Below are positions 24,281 to 30,361 of a stretch of 32,269 nucleotides of DNA, one piece after another. Below the pieces are notes generated by a model, which did not search any database, had not been told where the DNA came from, and saw nothing but the letters and a program-made list of their open reading frames with translations. Location of the stretch: assembly GCA_937901225.1 (NCBI GenBank), contig CALCGX010000044.1, positions 1 through 32,269 on the forward strand, written 5' to 3'. This DNA comes from an uncultured Bacteroidales bacterium. Lineage in GTDB: Bacteria; Bacteroidota; Bacteroidia; Bacteroidales; Paludibacteraceae. A program made the position numbers and the translations under genes. Position 1 is the first letter of the stretch. Every line of letters starts with the position of its first letter.

Positions 24281-26064
24281 TATCCCTCCTTGCTCCTGCC
24301 CGCGACTTAGAGGTAGGTATAGCAGCCATCCAAGCGGGTGCAGATGCGGTGTATATCGGTGCGCCCGAGTTCGGTGCGCGCCAAGCAGCAGGCAACTCCT
24401 TAGAAGACATCGCCGAATTGGTCCTATACGCCCATCGCTTTGGTGCTCAGGTACTTGTAACGCTCAACACCCTACTCCACGACGACGAATATCCTCGCGC
24501 GTGTGCGCTCGCGCACGAGTTATATAAGGTGGGAGTGGATGCACTCATCATCCAAGACCTCAATCTCCTCAACTACGACCTTCCCCCTATCCGCCTGCAT
24601 GCCTCTACACAATGCGACAATCGTACCCCTGAGCAAGTACTTCATTTGCAGCAATTGGGCTTCCGCCGCGTAGTCCTCGCCCGCGAACTATCCATTGACC
24701 AAATCAAAGAAATCAACTACACTATACAAAACTCTCCCCTTGAAGGGGAGTTGGAGGGGTCCATCGAACTCGAGGCCTTCGTCCACGGTGCCTTATGCGT
24801 AAGCTATAGTGGCCGTTGTTACCTCTCTGAGGCACTCATGGATCGTAGTGCCAACCGCGGATGTTGCGCACAACTATGCCGACAACGATACGACCTGCTC
24901 GACAAAAATGGCAACGAGATTCTGGATATCCACGGCGAACCTATCCACCAGCGTTACTTACTCTCGCTCCAAGATATGGACCGCAGCCAGCACCTCGCAG
25001 AGCTAATCGAAGCTGGTGTAACCACTTTCAAGATTGAAGGTCGCCTCAAGGACCGTGACTATGTAACCAACATCGTTGCATACTATCGCCAACTGCTTGA
25101 CCAACTGATAGATAGCAACCCTGCATTGGCACAGGCATCTACTCCATCCGTCTATCATTACGACTTTACTCCAAACCCTGCAAAAACCTTCCACCGCGGA
25201 CAAACCGACTACTTCTTGCATGGTCGCACCCCCAACATGGCCAATTGGCAAACACCTAAATCCACTGGCGAGAAGATTGGTAAGGTCATTGCTACCCAAC
25301 ACAACGCCATCTGCGTAGAACTTGCGCATGGCATTACCCTCCACAATGGTGACGGCATTTGCTACGGTGATAAAGGTTTCGCTATCAACCGCATAGAAGG
25401 CGACTGGATTTATCCCAACCTTCAACCATCCTCCCTTGAAGGGAGGTCAGGAGGATCGCTTCCCAAAGTCGGCACTAACTTATACCGCAATCTCGACAAC
25501 GAATTTCTACGTTCGCTTCGTGCTGAGCGCAAAATACCTACAGCAATTCGCTTTGAGGCTATAGCAGATGGTTATCGTTTGACAATAGGAGATTACAGCG
25601 CTACTTTCGTGGCTGAGCATCAACCAGCCACCAACCCACAGCGTGCATTACAAACTATCGTTCAGCAACTTAGCAAACTCGGAGATACGGATTTCGTAGC
25701 CAAAGACGTCCAAGTCTTTGCTAACGAACAGCCATGCTCCGACACCTTCCCATATTTCATTCCAACCAGCCAACTCAACCAATGGCGTAGAGAACTCATC
25801 ACTTCCCATAGCGAAGCGACCTCCTATCTACAGCAAAGCGATCTACAGGCAAAGCCGTCCTACAGCGAAGCGATCTACCAACTACAGGCGAAGCCGTCCT
25901 ACCCCCTCATGACCTGCAAATACTGCATACTCCATGAGTTAGGTCATTGCCGCAAGATCAACCCTATGGCAAACGAACCTCGCTATCTCCGTTTGCAAAA
26001 CGGCACACGCCTGTCCCTCGAGTTCGACTGTAAAAACTGCGAAATGCGCATCTCTAAACACTAA
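24259..26064 (+). CDS. U32-family protein, RlhA/TrhP-like (RNA hydroxylation factor or peptidase-like)
   Basis: A 601-residue U32-family protein. It opens with SLLAPARDLEVGIAAIQAGA and AVYIGAPEFGARQAAGNS. The signature HGALCVSYSGRCYLSE plus CCAQLC supplies the conserved cysteines. The C-terminus has CKYC, GHC and CKNC clusters, consistent with metal or Fe-S binding. E. coli relatives RlhA and TrhP are needed for cytidine/uridine hydroxylation in rRNA and tRNA; the peptidase name is historical. No ATG is available: the start is a TTG inside a heptamer repeat, and the final codons and stop lie in another. Two palindromic inserts (near residues 158-168 and 391-400) and a mini-hairpin repeat (517-547) interrupt the expected sequence in frame. 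Confidence 0.88.
   Translation: MSTINYKISLLAPARDLEVGIAAIQAGADAVYIGAPEFGARQAAGNSLEDIAELVLYAHRFGAQVLVTLNTLLHDDEYPRACALAHELYKVGVDALIIQDLNLLNYDLPPIRLHASTQCDNRTPEQVLHLQQLGFRRVVLARELSIDQIKEINYTIQNSPLEGELEGSIELEAFVHGALCVSYSGRCYLSEALMDRSANRGCCAQLCRQRYDLLDKNGNEILDIHGEPIHQRYLLSLQDMDRSQHLAELIEAGVTTFKIEGRLKDRDYVTNIVAYYRQLLDQLIDSNPALAQASTPSVYHYDFTPNPAKTFHRGQTDYFLHGRTPNMANWQTPKSTGEKIGKVIATQHNAICVELAHGITLHNGDGICYGDKGFAINRIEGDWIYPNLQPSSLEGRSGGSLPKVGTNLYRNLDNEFLRSLRAERKIPTAIRFEAIADGYRLTIGDYSATFVAEHQPATNPQRALQTIVQQLSKLGDTDFVAKDVQVFANEQPCSDTFPYFIPTSQLNQWRRELITSHSEATSYLQQSDLQAKPSYSEAIYQLQAKPSYPLMTCKYCILHELGHCRKINPMANEPRYLRLQNGTRLSLEFDCKNCEMRISKH
24734..24760 (+). repeat. Palindromic repeat inserted in frame in the U32 gene (copy 1)
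   Basis: An 8-bp stem with central G (24734-24750: CTCCCCTT, AAGGGGAG) followed by TTGGAGGGGT. It encodes SPLEGELEG, directly before the conserved ELEAFVHGALC region. It shares its layout with the copy at 25430-25455. Confidence 0.8.
25430..25455 (+). repeat. Palindromic repeat inserted in frame in the U32 gene (copy 2)
   Basis: Stem CCTCCCTT / AAGGGAGG around a central G (25430-25446), then TCAGGAGGA. It encodes SSLEGRSGG between IEGDWIYPN and the VGTNLYRN block. The stem bases differ from copy 1, but pairing is preserved. Confidence 0.8.
25808..25902 (+). repeat. Mini-hairpin repeat array inside the U32 coding region
   Basis: Five related units, each a small stem-loop flanked by ACAG and RTCYTAC: GCGAAGC, GCAAAGC, GGCAAAGCC, GCGAAGC, GGCGAAGCC. 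It encodes the stretch YLQQSDLQAKPSYSEA and its neighbours just before the C-terminal Cys clusters. The same unit type occurs in non-coding DNA at 27011-27063 and 27171-27234. Confidence 0.75.
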
Positions 26065-26081
26065 ACTCTAAACACTAAACA
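26054..26081 (+). repeat. Heptamer tandem repeat (CTAAACA) at the U32/WYL junction
   Basis: Four 7-base units: CTAAACA, CTAAACT, CTAAACA, CTAAACA. The U32 stop TAA (26062-26064) lies in the second unit, and its last two codons in the first. The array ends 7 bases before the WYL ATG. Confidence 0.9.
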
Positions 26082-26088
26082 CAATTTT

Positions 26089-26991
26089 ATGGCTGCACAT
26101 CAAGTAAACGTTTATTTCTGGCTCATCGACACCATTGCATCGGGCAATCTCACCCGCGATGACATCAACCGCCGTTGGGCACATTGCCGCTACAACGATA
26201 ATCACGAAGAAGAGTTCCCCGAACGTAAGTTCCACCGTTACAAGGAGGAGATACAAGAGATTTTTGATGTGGACATCCGTTGCAGTAAGTCGCGCGGTAA
26301 TGTCTATTACATTGAGAATAAGGACGATATATCTGGTGGCACACGCCAATGGTTCCTCAATGCCATGGCTGTTCACTCCATGATGGACCAAGCCAAGGAT
26401 ATCACCGACTGCGTTCTCTACGAAGATATCCCTGAAGGCACGCAGTACCTCAGTTTGATTGTGGATGCCATTCGCCACCGCACACAACTGCAACTCACCT
26501 ACCACAGCTTCAACCGCCAAGAGCAGTACGAATTAATCCTGTCGCCCTACTGCCTCAAGGTTTTCAAACAGCGATGGTATGTAGCGGGTTGCCCATCCAC
26601 ACATCCTAACGAAACACGCATCTATGCCCTAGATCGCGTACAAACGATGCGCCCTACTGACCAAAACTTCATCTATCCTAAGAAGTTTGATGCCAAAACA
26701 TTCTTCGCCCCATACTATGGTGTGTTCCGCAACGCAACACCTACCAAAGTCATTATCGAGGCTACTCCCGCTTCCACCCAGTTCCTTCGTCTCTTGCCCT
26801 TGCACGATTCGCAAAAGGAACTTCGCCAGTTCCACGGCAACACATTCTTCGAATATTATATTGCCCCTACTCTTGATTTCATACAAGAACTTCGCACCCA
26901 CGGCACGGATATCCGCGTGCGCGAACCAGAAGAATTAGTCGCCATCTTCCGCAACGAAGCCCAAAAAGCCTACGAGATGTATTGTATTTAA
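26089..26991 (+). CDS. WYL-domain transcriptional regulator
   Basis: A 300-residue protein with an N-terminal winged-helix-like region (residues 1-80, including NLTRDDINRRW and RKFHRYKEEI). The WYL domain at about 125-215 has ILSPYCLKVFKQRWYVAG, where the family's W-Y-L triad is represented by RWYVAG, followed by RIYALDRVQ. A WCX-type C-terminal extension ends the protein. WYL proteins are ligand-responsive DNA-binding regulators that sense nucleic acid or nucleotide ligands, often linked to DNA damage or phage defence. Its targets are unknown; it ends the plus-strand cluster and borders the accessory stretch 26992-27528. Confidence 0.9.
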   Translation: MAAHQVNVYFWLIDTIASGNLTRDDINRRWAHCRYNDNHEEEFPERKFHRYKEEIQEIFDVDIRCSKSRGNVYYIENKDDISGGTRQWFLNAMAVHSMMDQAKDITDCVLYEDIPEGTQYLSLIVDAIRHRTQLQLTYHSFNRQEQYELILSPYCLKVFKQRWYVAGCPSTHPNETRIYALDRVQTMRPTDQNFIYPKKFDAKTFFAPYYGVFRNATPTKVIIEATPASTQFLRLLPLHDSQKELRQFHGNTFFEYYIAPTLDFIQELRTHGTDIRVREPEELVAIFRNEAQKAYEMYCI

Positions 26992-27010
26992 TCTCCATAT
27001 CTAACTTCCA

Positions 27011-27063
27011 ACAGCAACGCGATCTAACAGGACTTTTGTCCGATCTAACAGCGTAGCGGTCAA
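27011..27063 (+). repeat. Mini-hairpin repeat array after the WYL gene
   Basis: Three units of the form ACAG-stem-loop-RTCTAA: GCAACGC (27011-27027), GGACTTTTGTCC (27027-27048) and GCGTAGC (27048-27063). Flanks are conserved while stems change length and sequence yet stay paired. Located between the WYL stop and the terminator. Confidence 0.7.
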
Positions 27064-27099
27064 AAAAATGCACTTTTCTCAAAAAAAAGTGCATTTTTT
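27063..27099. terminator. Strong bidirectional terminator after the WYL gene
   Basis: A perfect 15-bp stem (27063-27077 with 27085-27099) has a 7-nt loop, with A and T runs in the arms, giving a U-tract on either strand. It closes the 12.5-kb plus-strand cluster. Confidence 0.92.
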
Positions 27100-27134
27100 C
27101 TTAGATACTGACAAGTTTTAGCAGTCTACTATAG

Positions 27135-27142
27135 TACCTTTG
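27135..27142 (+). promoter_or_regulatory. Promoter -7 box before the 37-codon ORF
   Basis: TACCTTTG followed by CACC, as in other promoters of the window, 36 bases after the terminator. A good TTTG at the expected -33 position (about 27111-27114) is missing, so activity is less certain or may need an activator. The leader to 27247 would be about 98 bases and contains mini-hairpin repeats. Confidence 0.55.
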
Positions 27143-27170
27143 CACCGTCAAACAAAAAATACAAACTCCG

Positions 27171-27234
27171 ACAGCGAGCTCTGTGAGCGGTCTGACAGCA
27201 AAGCGGTCTAACTTCTAACAGCAAAGCGGTCTAA
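27171..27234 (+). repeat. Mini-hairpin repeat array in the leader of the 37-codon ORF
   Basis: Two exact 17-bp copies of ACAGCAAAGCGGTCTAA (27195-27211 and 27218-27234, 23 bases apart), preceded by a longer variant ACAGCGAGCTCTGTGAGCGG (27171-27190). Each copy contains the GC-AAA-GC mini-stem. It lies between the TACCTTTG box and the ORF start. Confidence 0.8.
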
Positions 27235-27246
27235 AATTTAACTATT

Positions 27247-27360
27247 ATGCAACTCGAATTTAACTTCAACCAACCCACACTGCAAGACACTGCAAAGGAC
27301 TTTTTCAGCAACATGTATAGTATCCTCATTTGGATGCAAATCATAGCCAACCCAACATAA
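27247..27360 (+). CDS. Candidate small protein, 37 residues
   Basis: An ATG frame downstream of its own -7 box and isolated by a terminator upstream. The peptide begins MQLEFNFNQPTLQDT, continues with AKDFFSN and ends in a hydrophobic stretch MYSILIWMQII with two tryptophan/methionine-rich turns, suggesting a membrane-active or amphipathic C-terminal helix. I do not recognise it. A structured hairpin follows 25 bases after the stop. Independent promoter, leader and position make it a better candidate than a random short ORF. Confidence 0.45.
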   Translation: MQLEFNFNQPTLQDTAKDFFSNMYSILIWMQIIANPT

Positions 27361-27384
27361 TATTCACCTTAAAGTCTGCTCTTC

Positions 27385-27438
27385 TTTCTTTTGTGGGTGC
27401 AAATGTGCCCAGCACATTCTTCCCACCTACAAAAGAAA
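27385..27438. other. Long imperfect hairpin between two small genes
   Basis: Outer arms TTTCTTTTGT (27385-27394) and ACAAAAGAAA (27429-27438) pair fully, a GGG/CCC extension continues the stem with a small bulge, and an inner 7-bp hairpin AATGTGC/GCACATT (27402-27408, 27412-27418) has a 3-base loop. No U-tract follows on either strand, so it is not a classical terminator. Confidence 0.6.
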
Positions 27439-27445
27439 CAATCTA

Positions 27446-27487
27446 AAATTGACATTAATTGACATCTTAATTGACGTAAATTGTCGT
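27446..27487 (+). repeat. Iteron-like direct repeats upstream of the ArdC-like gene
   Basis: Four 10-base copies: AAATTGACAT (27446), TAATTGACAT (27456), TAATTGACGT (27468), AAATTGTCGT (27478), spaced 10, 12 and 10 bases, close to one helical turn. They end 41 bases before the ATG at 27529 and could be regulator-binding sites. No convincing TAnnTTTG promoter was found beside them. Confidence 0.6.
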
Positions 27488-27528
27488 TAAAATATTTAAT
27501 AATATTCACTTTCATTTTTTTCAAGATT

Positions 27529-27876
27529 ATGACAACTACTACCAACAAGGTGAATACCTTCACCACCAACCCATCATCCAAAATGCAAGACTATCGTGCT
27601 CACCTTCGTACCATTACCAATGGTTTAGTCGAAATGGCCAAAGCTGCTGGTCGCAGCAAATTTACCTGCAACCAACTGTTACGCGAGTGCTACAACCTCG
27701 TGGATGCGGAACTAAAGACCTACGAGCAATGGAAAGAAGAGGGTGCTTATGTGCGCCGCGGACAGCATGCCTACCTGTTTTGGGGCACACCTGTCACCAA
27801 CGAACGAGGCTTCAAGTACTGCCCAGTAGAGTTCCGCTTTTGCCGCGAGCAAGTACGCTTCACCACACAACAATAA
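27529..27876 (+). CDS. Small protein resembling the ArdC N-terminal (ssDNA-binding) domain
   Basis: A 115-residue soluble protein. Residues about 25-110 resemble the N-terminal domain of ArdC antirestriction/ssDNA-binding proteins of conjugative elements and phages: LKTYEQWKEEGAYVRRGQ, then HAYLFWGTPV and a hydrophobic strand ending FRFCREQVRF. The match is by pattern only, and there is no metallopeptidase domain. The 27481 start offered by a longer frame uses TTG and lies in the repeat region; ATG at 27529 is preferred. No conjugation or phage genes are nearby, so it may be a domesticated remnant of a mobile element. Confidence 0.6.
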   Translation: MTTTTNKVNTFTTNPSSKMQDYRAHLRTITNGLVEMAKAAGRSKFTCNQLLRECYNLVDAELKTYEQWKEEGAYVRRGQHAYLFWGTPVTNERGFKYCPVEFRFCREQVRFTTQQ

Positions 27877-27878
27877 AC

Positions 27879-27912
27879 ACTAAACTGTAGCGGCCTGCCG
27901 CGTTCACTAAAC
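27879..27912 (+). repeat. Composite repeat: two ACTAAAC heptamers flanking a GC hairpin
   Basis: ACTAAAC (27879-27885) and ACTAAAC (27906-27912) flank a 5-bp stem GCGGC-CT-GCCGC (27890-27901). The arrangement links the heptamer type at 26054-26081 with the mini-hairpin type at 27011-27234. It starts 2 bases after the ArdC-like stop. Confidence 0.6.
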
Positions 27913-27916
27913 AAAA

Positions 27917-27944
27917 AATAGGCTACCCTCACAGGTAGCCTATT
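27917..27944 (-). terminator. Terminator of the secreted OB-fold protein gene
   Basis: An 11-bp perfect stem AATAGGCTACC/GGTAGCCTATT with a 6-nt loop. On the minus strand it ends in a T-rich tail, 20 bases beyond the stop of the minus-strand gene; on the plus strand no U-tract follows. Confidence 0.85.
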
Positions 27945-27964
27945 CCATTATTACGAGATAGTAA

Positions 27965-30214
27965 TTACTTCACTTGTGCACCAAGCACATTGTAAATATG
28001 CTCGCCACGGATGATCAATACTTGACCATTCTCAATCACTTTCACTGGAGTAGCACCAACAGTTACATTATCTACAGCAGTAGCACTTACAAGTGTTACA
28101 ACGATTTGGGTTGCACGAACTTGGTTAGCACTTGCAGTAAAGGTAATAGTAGCTGCATCACCAGTCCATGTACCTACAGCCGCACCATCATGACCATACT
28201 CACCTGTAGATACTGTGAAGCAACCAGGACCATACTTCTCATCGCCATTGGCTGTACAAGTAAACTCAATCTTAGCAATATTGCCTACAGTTGAAGTAAC
28301 TGTCAGAGTTTGGTTCTTATAAATACGGTAGTGGTTTTCATTATTCCATGTACCGAGAATACCAGATGTAACATCCAATGTTACACCATTCTTAGTGATT
28401 TGATATGCAGTAGCATTGTTAGAATCTGTACCTGCATTACCCTTATCTACATCAGCATCAAATACGATAGCGCCGCCAGTTGGAGGAGTTGGAGGTGTTG
28501 GAGGAGTTGTACTTTCCTCTGAGAACACGATTTCTTCTTCTGTATCGTAATCGAATCCCCATACATACATTTCATCATTGAATTTGTATGTTTTGCCATC
28601 TGCACCAACAAACGACCCTTTGAACGAATAATTACCCTCTGTATCTACATTCTTAATGGTTACAGTACCTAATGCTTCACCCATTTCAATAGAGTCGTTT
28701 ACACTTGTCCATAAACATGCATAAAGCAATTCGTATGTACCATTCAACGCTGTTTTGCTATTTGCCTTAACTGCGACATACAATTCAGGATATGTATACT
28801 CGTATGTATCAAGATCTACATCCACATCTAGAGCCACATACATATCAAAGTCGAAATAACCTATTTCATCCTCTGTATAATAATATGCATCTGCATATTG
28901 CATACCTTCAACATTCACCACATTAGGATCACCGCCACCAATCACTTCAATAGAAGTAGGATTCTTGACACCTGGAACACCAAAATATTTAATCAACTCT
29001 CCACAAATCAACACTTCTACACCATATTTGTCAGGGTTTTCCACCAAGTTAAATGCTTTACGCAAATCACCGGAAGGCAACTGAACAGGTACGATATTTG
29101 TTGTTTCACCCATTGCACTTGCAATCACAATATTGGTATGATATGCTTTACCATCATCTCCTGCAAATGGAGCTTCTGTATCCAAACCAGTATTGATAGC
29201 CATTCCATTCACCTGTCCGATAATAAATCCTTTTACATAATGTTTACTTGTTAAAGTGTTATTCAACGCAATTACGTCTTCTACGGTATAAGGATTCTCT
29301 GCTGTACCATCACCTACTAAATCACCTACAGGAGGCGTTGGAGGAGTTGGAGGAGTTGTACCGCTACCTGCCTCAACGAGTTTTACAAAGTATGCACCCA
29401 TAACCTCAATCTTGCCGTTGTATGAACCACGGAAACCACGAATAGTAATCTTGTCACCTTCTTTTAAGCCCAATGAAGAATATGACTTATCGTTTTGTGT
29501 GCTACCTACTGCAATAAATGCTTTTGTCAAACCATAAACATATACGGTGCCTGTTTCGTCTGTCAAGTCGAAGTTACCATATGTAGTATTGATAGTACCA
29601 CCGATAGTACCTGTGAGCTCATAATATACATCTGTTGCCTCTGGAGCAGCGTTGAATTCAGCTACCGTAACTACCTTTGCCACTGGCTCTTCTGGTGTTT
29701 CCGGAGTGTCTGGAGTAGTTCCTGTATCATTATGAAGCTTTGGATTGGTACTATTCCAAATATATGCAGCCCCTTTACCTGGTGTTTGATACGCAACATC
29801 ACCACCTTCGTATTGATGCTTAGTCAACGGACCATAGAGAACTACAAAGTCACCTGCAGCTACCACATCAGGATTATTAATCTTGACACCATTTAATCCA
29901 TAGACTTGGTAAGCATCAAATTCTTCTTCAGAATTTGCTCCTTTTACATTTTCCAAATAGAATCGTGCTTGCCCATATTGAGAAACAGTTTCAGTATTTT
30001 TACTACTAACTCGTTTCACATACCCCATCACATAGTACATTTTTGTCGTGGGTACATCAGCCTCCAAGCCTGCACAAATCTCACGTGCTTGAAGTACATC
30101 AATTGCCTCTGCTGGGATATTCCAAGCTTTAGCTTCCTCTGGAATTGTAATTGTTGCTGCAGACATATTTATTGCTGCAATAGCAACCATCAGTAAAAGA
30201 GTAATTTTTTTCAT
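27965..30214 (-). CDS. Secreted multi-domain protein with OB-fold/DUF6359-like modules
   Basis: A 749-residue exported protein: signal peptide at residues 1-19 (MSAA cleavage region), then several beta-rich modules. Residues about 20-155 and 180-283 look like OB-folds (YYVMGYVKRV; YYELTGTIGG with FDLTDETGTVYVYG). Residues 300-430 match the DUF6359 pattern (GTAENPYTVEDVIAL, HYVKGFIIGQVNG). A 435-565 module is followed by a beta-sandwich at about 580-705. Pro/Thr linkers TPPTPPTPP at about 286-296 and 569-579 and a TPDTPETPEEP linker separate modules. The C-terminus (KVIENGQVLIIRG, then YNVLGAQVK) is the tail seen on many Bacteroidales secreted proteins. Ligand and function are unknown. It has its own promoter and terminator. 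Confidence 0.85.
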   Translation of the reverse strand: MKKITLLLMVAIAAINMSAATITIPEEAKAWNIPAEAIDVLQAREICAGLEADVPTTKMYYVMGYVKRVSSKNTETVSQYGQARFYLENVKGANSEEEFDAYQVYGLNGVKINNPDVVAAGDFVVLYGPLTKHQYEGGDVAYQTPGKGAAYIWNSTNPKLHNDTGTTPDTPETPEEPVAKVVTVAEFNAAPEATDVYYELTGTIGGTINTTYGNFDLTDETGTVYVYGLTKAFIAVGSTQNDKSYSSLGLKEGDKITIRGFRGSYNGKIEVMGAYFVKLVEAGSGTTPPTPPTPPVGDLVGDGTAENPYTVEDVIALNNTLTSKHYVKGFIIGQVNGMAINTGLDTEAPFAGDDGKAYHTNIVIASAMGETTNIVPVQLPSGDLRKAFNLVENPDKYGVEVLICGELIKYFGVPGVKNPTSIEVIGGGDPNVVNVEGMQYADAYYYTEDEIGYFDFDMYVALDVDVDLDTYEYTYPELYVAVKANSKTALNGTYELLYACLWTSVNDSIEMGEALGTVTIKNVDTEGNYSFKGSFVGADGKTYKFNDEMYVWGFDYDTEEEIVFSEESTTPPTPPTPPTGGAIVFDADVDKGNAGTDSNNATAYQITKNGVTLDVTSGILGTWNNENHYRIYKNQTLTVTSTVGNIAKIEFTCTANGDEKYGPGCFTVSTGEYGHDGAAVGTWTGDAATITFTASANQVRATQIVVTLVSATAVDNVTVGATPVKVIENGQVLIIRGEHIYNVLGAQVK

Positions 30215-30276
30215 ACTAAAATTAATTTAAGTTAATATTATCATTTATTTTTGTTCTTATAGGCAACAAAAGCGCA

Positions 30277-30308
30277 CAAAGGTACAAATAATTATTCACA
30301 TATGCAAA
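30277..30308 (-). promoter_or_regulatory. Promoter of the secreted OB-fold protein gene
   Basis: On the minus strand, -33 TTTGCA (30308-30303), 20 bases, -7 TACCTTTG (30284-30277). The leader to the ATG at 30214 is about 55 bases and very A+T-rich. Confidence 0.85.
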
Positions 30309-30312
30309 AAAA

Positions 30313-30344
30313 TTTGCATTTTTCCTTAAAAAGTAGTACCTTTG
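30313..30344 (+). promoter_or_regulatory. Promoter of the response regulator gene (and possibly recF)
   Basis: -33 TTTGCA (30313-30318) and -7 TACCTTTG (30337-30344) with 20 bases between. It diverges from the promoter of the secreted protein; the two -33 elements are 4 bases apart in an ATGCAAA/TTTGCAT inverted repeat (30302-30319). Confidence 0.85.
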
Positions 30345-30361
30345 CGCCAAAATACGAAACT

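Noticed and set aside
24225..26081. Arrays of short repeats considered as CRISPR
   Set aside because: Units are 7-23 bases with no unique spacers of regular length, and no cas genes are present.
27011..27234. Repeats considered as IS ends or attachment sites
   Set aside because: No transposase or integrase gene, no target-site duplication, and no matched pair of terminal inverted repeats enclosing the region.
27385..27438. Hairpin considered as an intrinsic terminator
   Set aside because: No U-tract follows on either strand; listed as a structure of unknown role.
29495..30196. Cys-rich plus-strand ORFs opposite the secreted protein
   Set aside because: They are antisense shadows of Thr/Val-rich coding sequence without promoter or domain.
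30302..30361. N-terminal extension of the response regulator
   Set aside because: The extended start lies upstream of the -33 element of its own promoter; MAKILVIDDE at 30362 is the normal receiver-domain start.
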